Virus record (IMG/VR): IMGVR_UViG_3300017751_003990
Span: 1-32,668 of that record
Strand: one strand, 5' to 3'
DNA length: 32,668 nucleotides
Source: a virus
Part shown: positions 8,284 through 15,522 of the stretch, one piece after another
How positions within the stretch are numbered: the first letter of the stretch is position 1
How the letters are laid out: every line of letters begins with the position of its first letter
Notes under the pieces: generated by a model
What the model was told of the DNA's origin: nothing
Database searches by the model: none
The model's input: the letters and a program-made list of their open reading frames with translations, nothing else
Made by a program: the position numbers and the translations under genes

Positions 8284-9314
8284 TGGAAACAGGAATAGTA
8301 CAATGGTTCAATGATGCAAAAGGTTTTGGATTTGTAAAAACTGAAAACGGTGACGCAATTATGTGTGAAAAGTATCATGTAAAGACGCTGCCTAAAACTT
8401 TAAAAGAAAGACAGCGTATACAGTTTACTAGGGCATTCTGGGAAGGTAGAGAGTTTTGTACTGATATATCAGTAATAGCAGAGTTTGCTGCACCATTACC
8501 CGAATATAGTTTAAAGAAAGGTAACATACATTGTGAAACACCGTTAGTTACAGTTTTTCATAATGCTGTATCAGAAGAAGTATGTGATGCAATTATTGCA
8601 AAACATATTGCAGACGGAATGAATCCTGATAGTGGTAAGCAAAGCAGACAGGAAAGTTATACACAGGTTACTGAAGATGTAGAACAGCGCGGCATTAGTT
8701 TAGGCATGGATCCTAGTCATTACAACACAATTGCAACTGCTATCGTAGATAATTGCGGATTTGGATATTCATTAATCGAAGCAATTGACATATACAACTA
8801 TGATATAGGCAGATATTTAGATTTACATCACGACTATCCTTATTTTCCAGATAAGATTAATTATTATTCACATGGTGATAATGATAGAGTAGGCACAGGT
8901 ATATTATACCTTAATGACGATTACGAAGGCGGCACAACTTATTTTCCTAAATTAGGAGTAGATGTAAAGCCTAAGAAAGGTAGCTTGTTATATTTTAAAC
9001 AGTCATATGACGAAGCTACTAATTGGAGTACAATACACGAAAGTACAAAAATTACTAAAGGTACAAAATGGATTGCAAGTTGTTTCTTTAGTGAAAACGA
9101 ACGTATAGGATTTACAGATAGGGAGGATTTTATGCCAGAAGAAAACCCAACTTTTGACGAACCATTTTACGTCAAAAAATTTATGGAAATACAACGAGCA
9201 AATGTACAATTATATCGCAAACTTAAAACAATAGAAGATAGTGATTGTAGTGATATGATTAAACAAGAATTTAGTGACGACTTTTTTAAGAACATTGATA
9301 AATTAGTAAAATGA
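8283..9314 (+). CDS. Cold-shock domain / prolyl-4-hydroxylase fusion
   Basis: 343 residues from the ATG at 8283, which shares the TAATG junction with the previous stop; an in-frame ATG at 8268 would add five residues but lies inside the upstream gene. Residues 1-66 form a cold-shock-like OB domain (TGIVQWFNDAKGFGFV, the RNP1 motif). Residues ~85-285 form a prolyl-4-hydroxylase-type oxygenase: H182-x-D184, 'YLNDDYEGGTTYFP', 'PKKGSLLYF', then H252 and K262, the distal iron ligand and the 2OG-binding lysine. All catalytic residues are present. A C-terminal ~60-residue acidic helical tail follows. Family role: hydroxylation of prolyl or other residues; the OB domain could bring it to nucleic acid or a ribonucleoprotein. 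Confidence 0.85.
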   Translation: METGIVQWFNDAKGFGFVKTENGDAIMCEKYHVKTLPKTLKERQRIQFTRAFWEGREFCTDISVIAEFAAPLPEYSLKKGNIHCETPLVTVFHNAVSEEVCDAIIAKHIADGMNPDSGKQSRQESYTQVTEDVEQRGISLGMDPSHYNTIATAIVDNCGFGYSLIEAIDIYNYDIGRYLDLHHDYPYFPDKINYYSHGDNDRVGTGILYLNDDYEGGTTYFPKLGVDVKPKKGSLLYFKQSYDEATNWSTIHESTKITKGTKWIASCFFSENERIGFTDREDFMPEENPTFDEPFYVKKFMEIQRANVQLYRKLKTIEDSDCSDMIKQEFSDDFFKNIDKLVK

Positions 9315-9754
9315 CTTTTTACATAACAGGTAGTACACGAGGGCTTGGAAAATACTTGTGCAAGTATTTTGATTGTACAAGTGTAAATAAACCTATTGAC
9401 TTAGACGTTGATATTGACAAAGTAGTAGATTTGTTTGAAGAAGGAGATATTGTTATTCTAAATGCACATGCAAGTCAATTAGAATATATAGAACATCTTA
9501 AAGATAAATGTAAACTAGTTGTTATGGGTAGTATTGCCGCTGTAAATTTTGATAGAGATATGCCAGAGTATAGTAAACAGAAATGGGAACTTGAAAAGAC
9601 TGTACAGCAATTAGCACTTCACAGTAAATACCCTATGTTATACTTACAACTAACAAGTAGCAGTTACAAAAATTATAAAATGATTGCAAATAGTATACAA
9701 TTTTGGTTAGATAATCCAGACACAACATTTATAGGATATAACATTAATGAGTAA
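9311..9754 (+). CDS. Short SDR-family oxidoreductase (147 aa)
   Basis: The N-terminal TGSTRGLG (residues 6-13) is the dinucleotide-binding TGxxxGLG motif, NAHA stands for the NNAG motif, and Y87-x3-K91 (YSKQK) is the catalytic pair, with a GSI strand before it. It is about 100 residues shorter than classical SDRs (~250 aa); the cofactor-pocket strands 2-3 and the C-terminal substrate loop are cut down. It probably still binds NAD(P)H. It overlaps the P4H fusion by four bases and the next SDR by eight, so the pair is made together; they may form a heterodimer. Confidence 0.75.
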   Translation: MTFYITGSTRGLGKYLCKYFDCTSVNKPIDLDVDIDKVVDLFEEGDIVILNAHASQLEYIEHLKDKCKLVVMGSIAAVNFDRDMPEYSKQKWELEKTVQQLALHSKYPMLYLQLTSSSYKNYKMIANSIQFWLDNPDTTFIGYNINE

Positions 9755-10346
9755 TAAAATAGTAATTACAGGACACACAAGCGGAATCGGTAAAGCAATC
9801 TACGATAAGTTTACAGAAGTTAGCTGTAGAGAAATTGTAGGAATGAGTCGTAGTACTGGATACGATATCGAAAAAGACTTTGATAAAGTTGTAGAAGAAG
9901 CTGCAGGAGCAGAAATTTTCATAAACAATGCTTATCGTGATTCACAACAACTAAAACTATTTCATGCATTAAAAGATAAAGTTGATATGATGGTAGTAAT
10001 GGGTAGTGTTAGTAGACATTATCCTGAGCTTATTCCTACAGATTATGTACATGATAAACAGGCATTAGCTGAAGCATGTCGTTTAGAAAGTATTAATCCT
10101 AACGGCATTCCTGTACTACATTTAGATCTAAGTTTTATCGAAAACACAACGATTGATGAAACAGATCCTACAGCATTTACTAGCGACTATAACACACCTT
10201 TAGAAGATATTGTAGATACAATTATATTTTGGGCACAAAAGCCTAGCATTAGACAAATAGAGTTTCGTTGGAAATTAACAGAACACGTTAAAAAAGAATT
10301 TGAAAGGATTAATTCCGAGTACGATGATTCAAGAATTAGGTTTTAG
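9747..10346 (+). CDS. SDR-family oxidoreductase (199 aa)
   Basis: The TGHTSGIG motif (8-15), INNAY (NNAG-like), MGSVSR before the catalytic region and Y100-x3-K104 (YVHDK) mark a short-chain dehydrogenase/reductase. At 199 residues it is shorter than the usual ~250. Expected role: NAD(P)-dependent oxidation or reduction of a hydroxyl/keto group, perhaps one made by the oxygenases upstream; that link is inference. It is the last gene of the + strand operon and overlaps the convergent minus-strand gene at 10329 by 18 bases. Confidence 0.8.
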   Translation: MSNKIVITGHTSGIGKAIYDKFTEVSCREIVGMSRSTGYDIEKDFDKVVEEAAGAEIFINNAYRDSQQLKLFHALKDKVDMMVVMGSVSRHYPELIPTDYVHDKQALAEACRLESINPNGIPVLHLDLSFIENTTIDETDPTAFTSDYNTPLEDIVDTIIFWAQKPSIRQIEFRWKLTEHVKKEFERINSEYDDSRIRF

Positions 10347-11000
10347 TCTAAATGCAATAAATTCCCAATCATCTGTTTTTGACGGATTAATTGCTTGATG
10401 TAATTCTTTTGCATCAAATAAAAATATATCATTTTTAAACACAGTTGTAGTATTTCCATTAACTGTAATATTGCAACCTTCTGCAGGACATTTTAAATTT
10501 ATTACAGCGTTGTAATAGTTATCATGACCGTTGCCGTCAGTATGCGGCACCACAAATCCTTGAGGTCCTAAATTAAAATAAACAACTTCAATATGTATAT
10601 TAGTATCGTTAATATATTTTACTATCTTAGATAAATTTTCTTGTATGTTAGGATGTAGCATCTTTTCTTTTTCAAACTCGCTGTCTAAAAATACTGTACA
10701 TAAATTATGATCGTTTAATAGTTCGATATTAATACCTGATGATTCTATTTCACTTATACTTCCTTCGTAGTCCGATTGTTCAAACATAGAAGAAGAAAAA
10801 TTAACAAATTCTTTATCTTTAATTTCGTAGTATATCCATCCTTCTCTGCCTGTTTTAATTTTATTATTGATTAACTCGTTTTTAATATCTGATTCAAAGT
10901 TAATATCAAATGGATCAACAAAAAATTTAGATAATACAGAATATGCATTATTAGAAAGTTCTTTGTCAAAACTACTATCGTATTTTAATTTTATGTCCAT
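10329..11000 (-). CDS. 2OG/Fe(II) oxygenase-fold protein, aspartyl hydroxylase-like
   Basis: 223 residues. H153-T-D155 in 'VVPHTDGNG' gives the first two iron ligands. Strands 'YYNAVINLK' and 'TVFKNDIFLFDAKELHQAIN' follow, with H201 as the distal ligand and R218 at the end of the last strand. This is the beta-helix pattern of Asp/Asn hydroxylase-like enzymes. The N-terminal ~130 residues are unrecognised and acidic. It ends the minus-strand PRMT operon, with its start overlapping the GNAT-like gene by ten bases. Base composition is slightly more AT-rich than its neighbours. Substrate unknown. Confidence 0.65.
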   Translation of the reverse strand: MDIKLKYDSSFDKELSNNAYSVLSKFFVDPFDINFESDIKNELINNKIKTGREGWIYYEIKDKEFVNFSSSMFEQSDYEGSISEIESSGINIELLNDHNLCTVFLDSEFEKEKMLHPNIQENLSKIVKYINDTNIHIEVVYFNLGPQGFVVPHTDGNGHDNYYNAVINLKCPAEGCNITVNGNTTTVFKNDIFLFDAKELHQAINPSKTDDWEFIAFRLKPNS

Positions 11001-11551
11001 CTTTCAAATCTTTCTAAATTAGCAAAAAATGCATCAGGATGTATTTCCCACACAGTTTGATCTGTATGTCTGTAATGCACTTCTTTAATTTTACTTACTA
11101 TGCCTATTTTAGCAAGTGTAGGAAAATATATAGAGTGTACTAGTCTTTGACTTCCTTCTTTACTTTTGTTTGATGTAGCAAATACTCTACCTTTGCCTTT
11201 TGTCCACTCTAAACAAACAGGAAGCATAAATTGATCTGTTAAGTTTTGATGTTCAGCACAGAGTCGATTTGCTTTTACTAATCCGTTGTGAGGTCTTGCC
11301 TCACCAAATGTACATACTCTTGTAAGTATCCTATATGAGTTAGGACCCATGACATCATCAAACGAGTGTGCTGCTACACTGCCTATTGCTTTATCATCGT
11401 TATAAAGTATCCAAGCATTCCATTCACGTTCGTTATGAAAACAATCGATCATTACTTTCTGACTGGCGTTGTTTACGAAACCACGCTTGCCTGCTTCGCT
11501 ATAAAAATTAGCCAAGTCTAAATCTTTATTCCATTCTACCATTTTATGCAT
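10991..11551 (-). CDS. GNAT-like acyltransferase-fold protein
   Basis: 186 residues. 'WNAWILYNDDKAIGSVAAHSF' reads like GNAT strands beta2-beta4 (display of own features followed by 'iGs..a'), and an R-x-R/C-V strand follows. The canonical Q/RxxGxG/A acetyl-CoA loop is not obvious, so the family call is weak. Starts possible at 11551 (ATGCATAA overlap with the upstream stop) or at the ATG three codons later. It sits between a kinase-like gene and a 2OG oxygenase gene, with overlaps on both sides, which argues for a shared pathway. Confidence 0.4.
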   Translation of the reverse strand: MHKMVEWNKDLDLANFYSEAGKRGFVNNASQKVMIDCFHNEREWNAWILYNDDKAIGSVAAHSFDDVMGPNSYRILTRVCTFGEARPHNGLVKANRLCAEHQNLTDQFMLPVCLEWTKGKGRVFATSNKSKEGSQRLVHSIYFPTLAKIGIVSKIKEVHYRHTDQTVWEIHPDAFFANLERFERWT

Positions 11552-12236
11552 AAATTTCTTTAGCCTTTTCCATTACATCATCTCTAAAGTTTGTTTTAAA
11601 ACTATCAAATGCTAACAGTTGTATTTTTTGATGTTGGGTTGCTGCATCAACATCAATACCAGCGGCAATCATCTTAGGAAATAAGTCTGCTTGTCTATCT
11701 TCGCTAATGTGACTCATTACACTACGTAAACTTATATCAGCATCACTTGAATCGTATGTAAAAAAGTAATTCATACTTTTTAGTTTACCGTCTACAATAA
11801 AATAGCTGCTAGGATGCAAACTGTATTTTGTTAATCCCAAGTCTTTGTGTGCTTGTATTATTTCAAGCATCTGTGTATCCCAATCTGGTAAAACTTTCGA
11901 ATAGTCTGTACCAACACATCCAGCAAGATCCCACATGTCAGGACCGTCTATTTCTAAGTAGACTTTCCTAAACTCGTAATCAATTTCAAATGCTGGTACG
12001 TGTTGCGGATACTCCTCACGCATTATTCTAAGATACTTTATTTCACGTTCAAACTTTTCATCCATCAAACTGGGGTCAACTACTTGATTATGTCCTCCGT
12101 GATATCCTTCATCGTTATAGTACCATTGACAGAACTGTTGTTTGTCATCACTAATAAGACTAGTGTAAATTAAATTGTTTCTACAAAGTCCTTTGCCTGG
12201 TACATTGTTGTAATAGTATTCAAATTCATTGGTCAT
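11544..12236 (-). CDS. Kinase-like fold protein, homologue of 6508-7194, degenerate
   Basis: 230 residues. It shares layout with 6508-7194: a FEREIKYLRIMREEYPQHVP helix-strand segment, 'IDYEFRKVYLEIDG', and 'LTKYSLHPSSYFIVDG' followed by 'MNYF'. In the other protein the last part reads AIDW, so here the putative metal-binding Asp has become Asn; the catalytic-loop Asp is also absent. It looks like a pseudokinase or a binding/scaffold protein rather than an active kinase. It overlaps the PRMT-like gene by 11 bases and the GNAT-like gene by eight. Confidence 0.48.
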   Translation of the reverse strand: MTNEFEYYYNNVPGKGLCRNNLIYTSLISDDKQQFCQWYYNDEGYHGGHNQVVDPSLMDEKFEREIKYLRIMREEYPQHVPAFEIDYEFRKVYLEIDGPDMWDLAGCVGTDYSKVLPDWDTQMLEIIQAHKDLGLTKYSLHPSSYFIVDGKLKSMNYFFTYDSSDADISLRSVMSHISEDRQADLFPKMIAAGIDVDAATQHQKIQLLAFDSFKTNFRDDVMEKAKEIYA

Positions 12237-13140
12237 AATTTATTACCTGATCATTATACGAGAAAACAAAATTACCGTCAGCAAAATTCTGTTCAATAAT
12301 TAAATCATCTTGTGCATTATAAATTAACGGGTATTGTTTTAAAGGCCCCCAATTTAAACAAACGTCTGTATAAAGTTTATTTGATTTATATAACATGCCT
12401 GTTCTTAAGACAACAATGTAGTTTTTTTCTTTTTCTAATTTTACTTCCCATTTTATTTTTGTAGATACCGGCACAGGGTCATTTAAATCAACAGAATAAC
12501 TTTGTTCAGGAGTTCGATTGTGTATACCAGTTAGGTTTACAAGTCTATGCATATTGTTTATTTGTACACCGTGTAACCCTGCTTCTACTTTATTAGTAGT
12601 AATATTCATAATTTTGTTTATTGTATCTGAAAATTTTGGATTTAATTCTATACCAGGATTACAAATATTAGAATCGTTATCAATTAAAGTTTTTGCAAAA
12701 TTGTCTCCAATTTCTAGTGCATGTGCTTCTAAAAAATAAATGTTAGGAATAATTTTTGGAAGTTTAACATTATGTTGCAATGCATCTAGAAGAGATTCTC
12801 CCCATAGTGTTTGATCAATTGTTTCTGTAAATATACAATCAATATTAGTGTGATTTGAAATTTTATTTGATTCAAATCTTTCGCCTATCAGTGTTATTTT
12901 GTCTTGTAGGTTTAATTCTTTTATTACTTTAATTCCTAGATCATATGTCTCTAGATCTTCTTCGTATGCTACTATATGTTTAGCACCTGCTTCAATTGCA
13001 AGAATAGATAAGATACCAGAACCAAATCCTATTTCTAAGCATACCTTGTCTTTAGTGTCTTGTAAAATTGTTTTATAAAAGCTATTACGGATTAAATCAT
13101 TAATCATCGGCAATCCGTATTTTAGATGCTTATATTGCAT
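12226..13140 (-). CDS. PRMT-like protein arginine methyltransferase
   Basis: 304 residues. N-terminal 'MINDLIRNSFY' resembles the helix before motif I in PRMT7-type enzymes ('mlnD..RN..Y'). Motif I is E36-I-G-F-G-S-G42, and the SAM ribose acid is in YEED (59-62). 'TETIDQTLWGES' supplies E106 and E115, a double-E loop with the nine-residue spacing of PRMT1 (E144/E153) and a sequence closest to PRMT7. A C-terminal beta-rich half follows, as in PRMTs. Expected role: methylation of arginine side chains using SAM. It heads the minus-strand operon with kinase-like, GNAT-like and 2OG genes. Phage PRMT-like proteins are uncommon. Confidence 0.72.
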   Translation of the reverse strand: MQYKHLKYGLPMINDLIRNSFYKTILQDTKDKVCLEIGFGSGILSILAIEAGAKHIVAYEEDLETYDLGIKVIKELNLQDKITLIGERFESNKISNHTNIDCIFTETIDQTLWGESLLDALQHNVKLPKIIPNIYFLEAHALEIGDNFAKTLIDNDSNICNPGIELNPKFSDTINKIMNITTNKVEAGLHGVQINNMHRLVNLTGIHNRTPEQSYSVDLNDPVPVSTKIKWEVKLEKEKNYIVVLRTGMLYKSNKLYTDVCLNWGPLKQYPLIYNAQDDLIIEQNFADGNFVFSYNDQVINYDQ

Positions 13141-13150
13141 TATCGTTTCC

Positions 13151-13158
13151 TATTTAAC
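13151..13158 (-). promoter_or_regulatory. Late-promoter-like octamer GTTAAATA before the PRMT-like gene
   Basis: GTTAAATA on the minus strand, 10 bases before the ATG at 13140, with GGAAA between. It is a weaker match to TATAAATA than the others, but it is correctly placed and diverges from the octamer at 13173-13180. Confidence 0.4.
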
Positions 13159-13172
13159 ATACATACTTACCT

Positions 13173-13180
13173 GATAAGTA
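13173..13180 (+). promoter_or_regulatory. Late-promoter-like octamer GATAAGTA, 5 nt before the 13186 start
   Basis: GATAAGTA and then TATGT precede the ATG at 13186. The same octamer with the same five-base spacing occurs before 19945, and TATAAGTA before 19905 on the other strand. There is no Shine-Dalgarno. Confidence 0.55.
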
Positions 13181-13185
13181 TATGT

Positions 13186-14001
13186 ATGATAAAAGGAATT
13201 GGCAGTAAACCGTATATTAATTTAGACCCGTACCTAGACATCGCAGGTTTCAGAGACCTCCACCCTGAAATATGTCGTGGGTTTGCTCTTGCAAGAGAGT
13301 ATGCAAAAGAAGGTACGTGGATGGCACCAGGCTTTGATTGGAAGGATGCTTCATATATTTTAGATTGGAAACCAATCTATCAAGCATGGAATGAATACCA
13401 GGCATTGCCCGACACCGATCCAATAAAAGTTGAGGGTGATAAAATACTACCTAAAGATTTTGGCGATTATAAACAGCGTAATATCTTTACACGTTATCTT
13501 AAATCTACATTAGGTGCTAACGATCCTTACATATATTACTTCCTATGGAATGAAGGAGATTGGAATGAGAGAAATGCTGAACGTCAAAAAACTGAAGAAG
13601 CGATACACTTTCCAGGTGTCGTTAAGTGGGTTGAAAATTTGCAAAGAGAAGGAATCATCGATCAAATCGGAAGAGTAATATTCTTCCATTGTGATCATAA
13701 CGGAAAAGCATTTGAACACAGAGATTTAGATGCTAATAACGGAGTACACGATGATAAACAATATAGTCCGCACAATGATGAATTTATACATATACGCTAT
13801 CGTACAAAGCGTGGCTTTTACATATGGGATCCTGAAAGCGAAAACAAACATTACTTAAACTGTAATGCAGCATTTTGGAATGACCAAGACTGGCATGGCG
13901 GAGAATCTAGTAAAGAAGTAGAATACGGGTTACGTATTGACTGCAAATTTACATCAGCGTTTAGAAAAGTTCTCGGCATAAGTCACCTGGAGAATTACTA
14001 A
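13186..14001 (+). CDS. 2OG/Fe(II) oxygenase-fold protein
   Basis: 271 residues from the ATG at 13186. A frame starting at 13126 would add 20 residues but crosses the promoter-like octamer and overlaps the divergent PRMT gene, so it is rejected. H178-R-D180 in 'FEHRDLD' and H237 in 'DWHGGES', with R250 further on, give an HxD...H...R beta-helix oxygenase pattern; 'HIRYRTKRGFYIWD' is the strand between them. The N-terminal 150 residues are unrecognised. Its TAA shares a base with the ATG of the next, radical-SAM, gene, so the two are tightly coupled. Confidence 0.68.
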   Translation: MIKGIGSKPYINLDPYLDIAGFRDLHPEICRGFALAREYAKEGTWMAPGFDWKDASYILDWKPIYQAWNEYQALPDTDPIKVEGDKILPKDFGDYKQRNIFTRYLKSTLGANDPYIYYFLWNEGDWNERNAERQKTEEAIHFPGVVKWVENLQREGIIDQIGRVIFFHCDHNGKAFEHRDLDANNGVHDDKQYSPHNDEFIHIRYRTKRGFYIWDPESENKHYLNCNAAFWNDQDWHGGESSKEVEYGLRIDCKFTSAFRKVLGISHLENY

Positions 14002-15050
14002 TGTCGTTTTGTCCACATGCATGGAATTCCCTTAGTGTTATTCCTGGACAGTTTGCTCCGTGTTGTTGGTTTATGTTTCATTGGGATATTCCTGATAATG
14101 AAACAGATCTATTAAATTCGTCTCATTTTATCGAACTTCGAAAAAAGATGCTTGCAGGAGAAAAAATTCCGCAGTGTAGACAATGCGATAAAAATGAAGA
14201 ACTAGGCATTTCGTCTAAACGTCAAGAAGCAATAACGAAATTTGGAAATAGCGTACCTGAAATTAAGTTAAAAGAATTAGATATAGCATTTGATAATATA
14301 TGCAATTTAAAGTGTAGAGGTTGCACTAGTGGTAATAGTCATCTTTGGAAAAAGGATGAAGAACTAATATATGGAAAGTCTATTGCAAAAACAAAATATA
14401 TTGAGAATAATTTAACTATTGATGTTACAGATATTGAAAATATAGAAATTACCGGAGGTGAACCTTTATTAAGTCCAAGATTTTATCCGTTCCTTAATAA
14501 AATAAAAGATTCTCTTGAAACTAAAAATTTATCTATTGTTACAAACGGAACAATAATGATTGAAGATGATATTATACAAGATTTAAAAAGATGTAAATTT
14601 TTTACATTGTCTATTAGTATTGACGGGCTTAAAGACACACACAATTATTTTAGATCAGGCGATGTATATGATACTATAATAAAAAATTTAAATATTTATT
14701 ATAAAGAATTTAGTCAGTGTAAAAATGTAAAACTTGAAATTATTACAACAGTTAATATCTATAACTTACATGAATTAAATGAAATAAAAAAACAATTTAG
14801 CAATTATCCTAATATAATATGGACATGTAAGCCGTTAGAATGGCCCGAAAAATTAAGCATAAAAAATTTACCCAACAAATACAAAGAAAAGGTAGATGTA
14901 GATATACCTCATATAAAAGCATTTTTAAATGAAGAACAAACTATTCCTTTTGATGAATTTATTGAATATCATAATAAGTTAGACTCTATTAGAAACGAAA
15001 CATTACCTAATAGTATATTATCGGAGTATATAAATGATTTGCATAGATAA
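14001..15050 (+). CDS. Radical SAM protein with N-terminal auxiliary Cys cluster (type A)
   Basis: 349 residues. C4, paired C21-C22 and C59/C62 (CRQC followed by KNEELG) come before the radical-SAM signature CNLKCRGC at C101/C105/C108. GGEP and a SIDGL strand follow. It is a shorter relative of 644-2047 and 3888-5153, with the same order of cysteine sites. Expected chemistry: reductive cleavage of SAM to a 5'-deoxyadenosyl radical. It is sandwiched between two 2OG oxygenase genes with overlaps of 1 and 17 bases. Substrate unknown. Confidence 0.87.
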   Translation: MSFCPHAWNSLSVIPGQFAPCCWFMFHWDIPDNETDLLNSSHFIELRKKMLAGEKIPQCRQCDKNEELGISSKRQEAITKFGNSVPEIKLKELDIAFDNICNLKCRGCTSGNSHLWKKDEELIYGKSIAKTKYIENNLTIDVTDIENIEITGGEPLLSPRFYPFLNKIKDSLETKNLSIVTNGTIMIEDDIIQDLKRCKFFTLSISIDGLKDTHNYFRSGDVYDTIIKNLNIYYKEFSQCKNVKLEIITTVNIYNLHELNEIKKQFSNYPNIIWTCKPLEWPEKLSIKNLPNKYKEKVDVDIPHIKAFLNEEQTIPFDEFIEYHNKLDSIRNETLPNSILSEYINDLHR

Positions 15051-15522
15051 CTGGAAATCTCAAATTGATAATAAATTAAGACAACAAGTAATCGAAACTA
15101 CAGGACAAGCAAGACCAAGAGACTGGCCACCTGCGTTTGCAGTTGAAAGTGACGAATACAAACGTGCCGAAGAAGCCGGCTATGATTTATCAGCAGTACA
15201 TTGGTGGGTATATGAAGAAAAAGATTTACAGCCGTTAAGTATTCCGTTGTCAAATAATTACCATTGGTGGATTACTAAATTGTATCCAGGGCAGTTTATG
15301 CCTATGCATAGTGATCCCCATACACACGAACAAAAATGTAATCGATATTGGATACCTTTGCAAGATTACGAATCAGGTCATATTTTTATATACAAAGACA
15401 ACTTAATGACACAATACAATGCATACGATGTTTTTAAATATGATCACGAAAACGACATGCACGGTGCAGCAAATATAGGACATACTCCGAGAGTTGTTTT
15501 ACAGGTAACAGAATATGTCTAA
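15034..15522 (+). CDS. 2OG/Fe(II) oxygenase-fold protein, short
   Basis: 162 residues. H92-S-D94 in 'MHSDPHTH', the strand 'YWIPLQDYESGHIFIY', then H143 in 'DMHGAAN' and R153 ('TPRVVLQV') form a complete HxD...H...R oxygenase site in a minimal beta-helix. A GGAG Shine-Dalgarno lies upstream within the preceding gene. It is interleaved between two type A radical-SAM genes. Predicted hydroxylase of unknown substrate. Confidence 0.72.
   Translation: MICIDNWKSQIDNKLRQQVIETTGQARPRDWPPAFAVESDEYKRAEEAGYDLSAVHWWVYEEKDLQPLSIPLSNNYHWWITKLYPGQFMPMHSDPHTHEQKCNRYWIPLQDYESGHIFIYKDNLMTQYNAYDVFKYDHENDMHGAANIGHTPRVVLQVTEYV

Noticed and set aside
13126-13185. Upstream 20-codon extension of the 13186 oxygenase gene
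   Set aside because: It crosses the late-promoter-like octamer and overlaps the divergent PRMT gene start; the ATG at 13186 fits the repeated octamer-to-start spacing.
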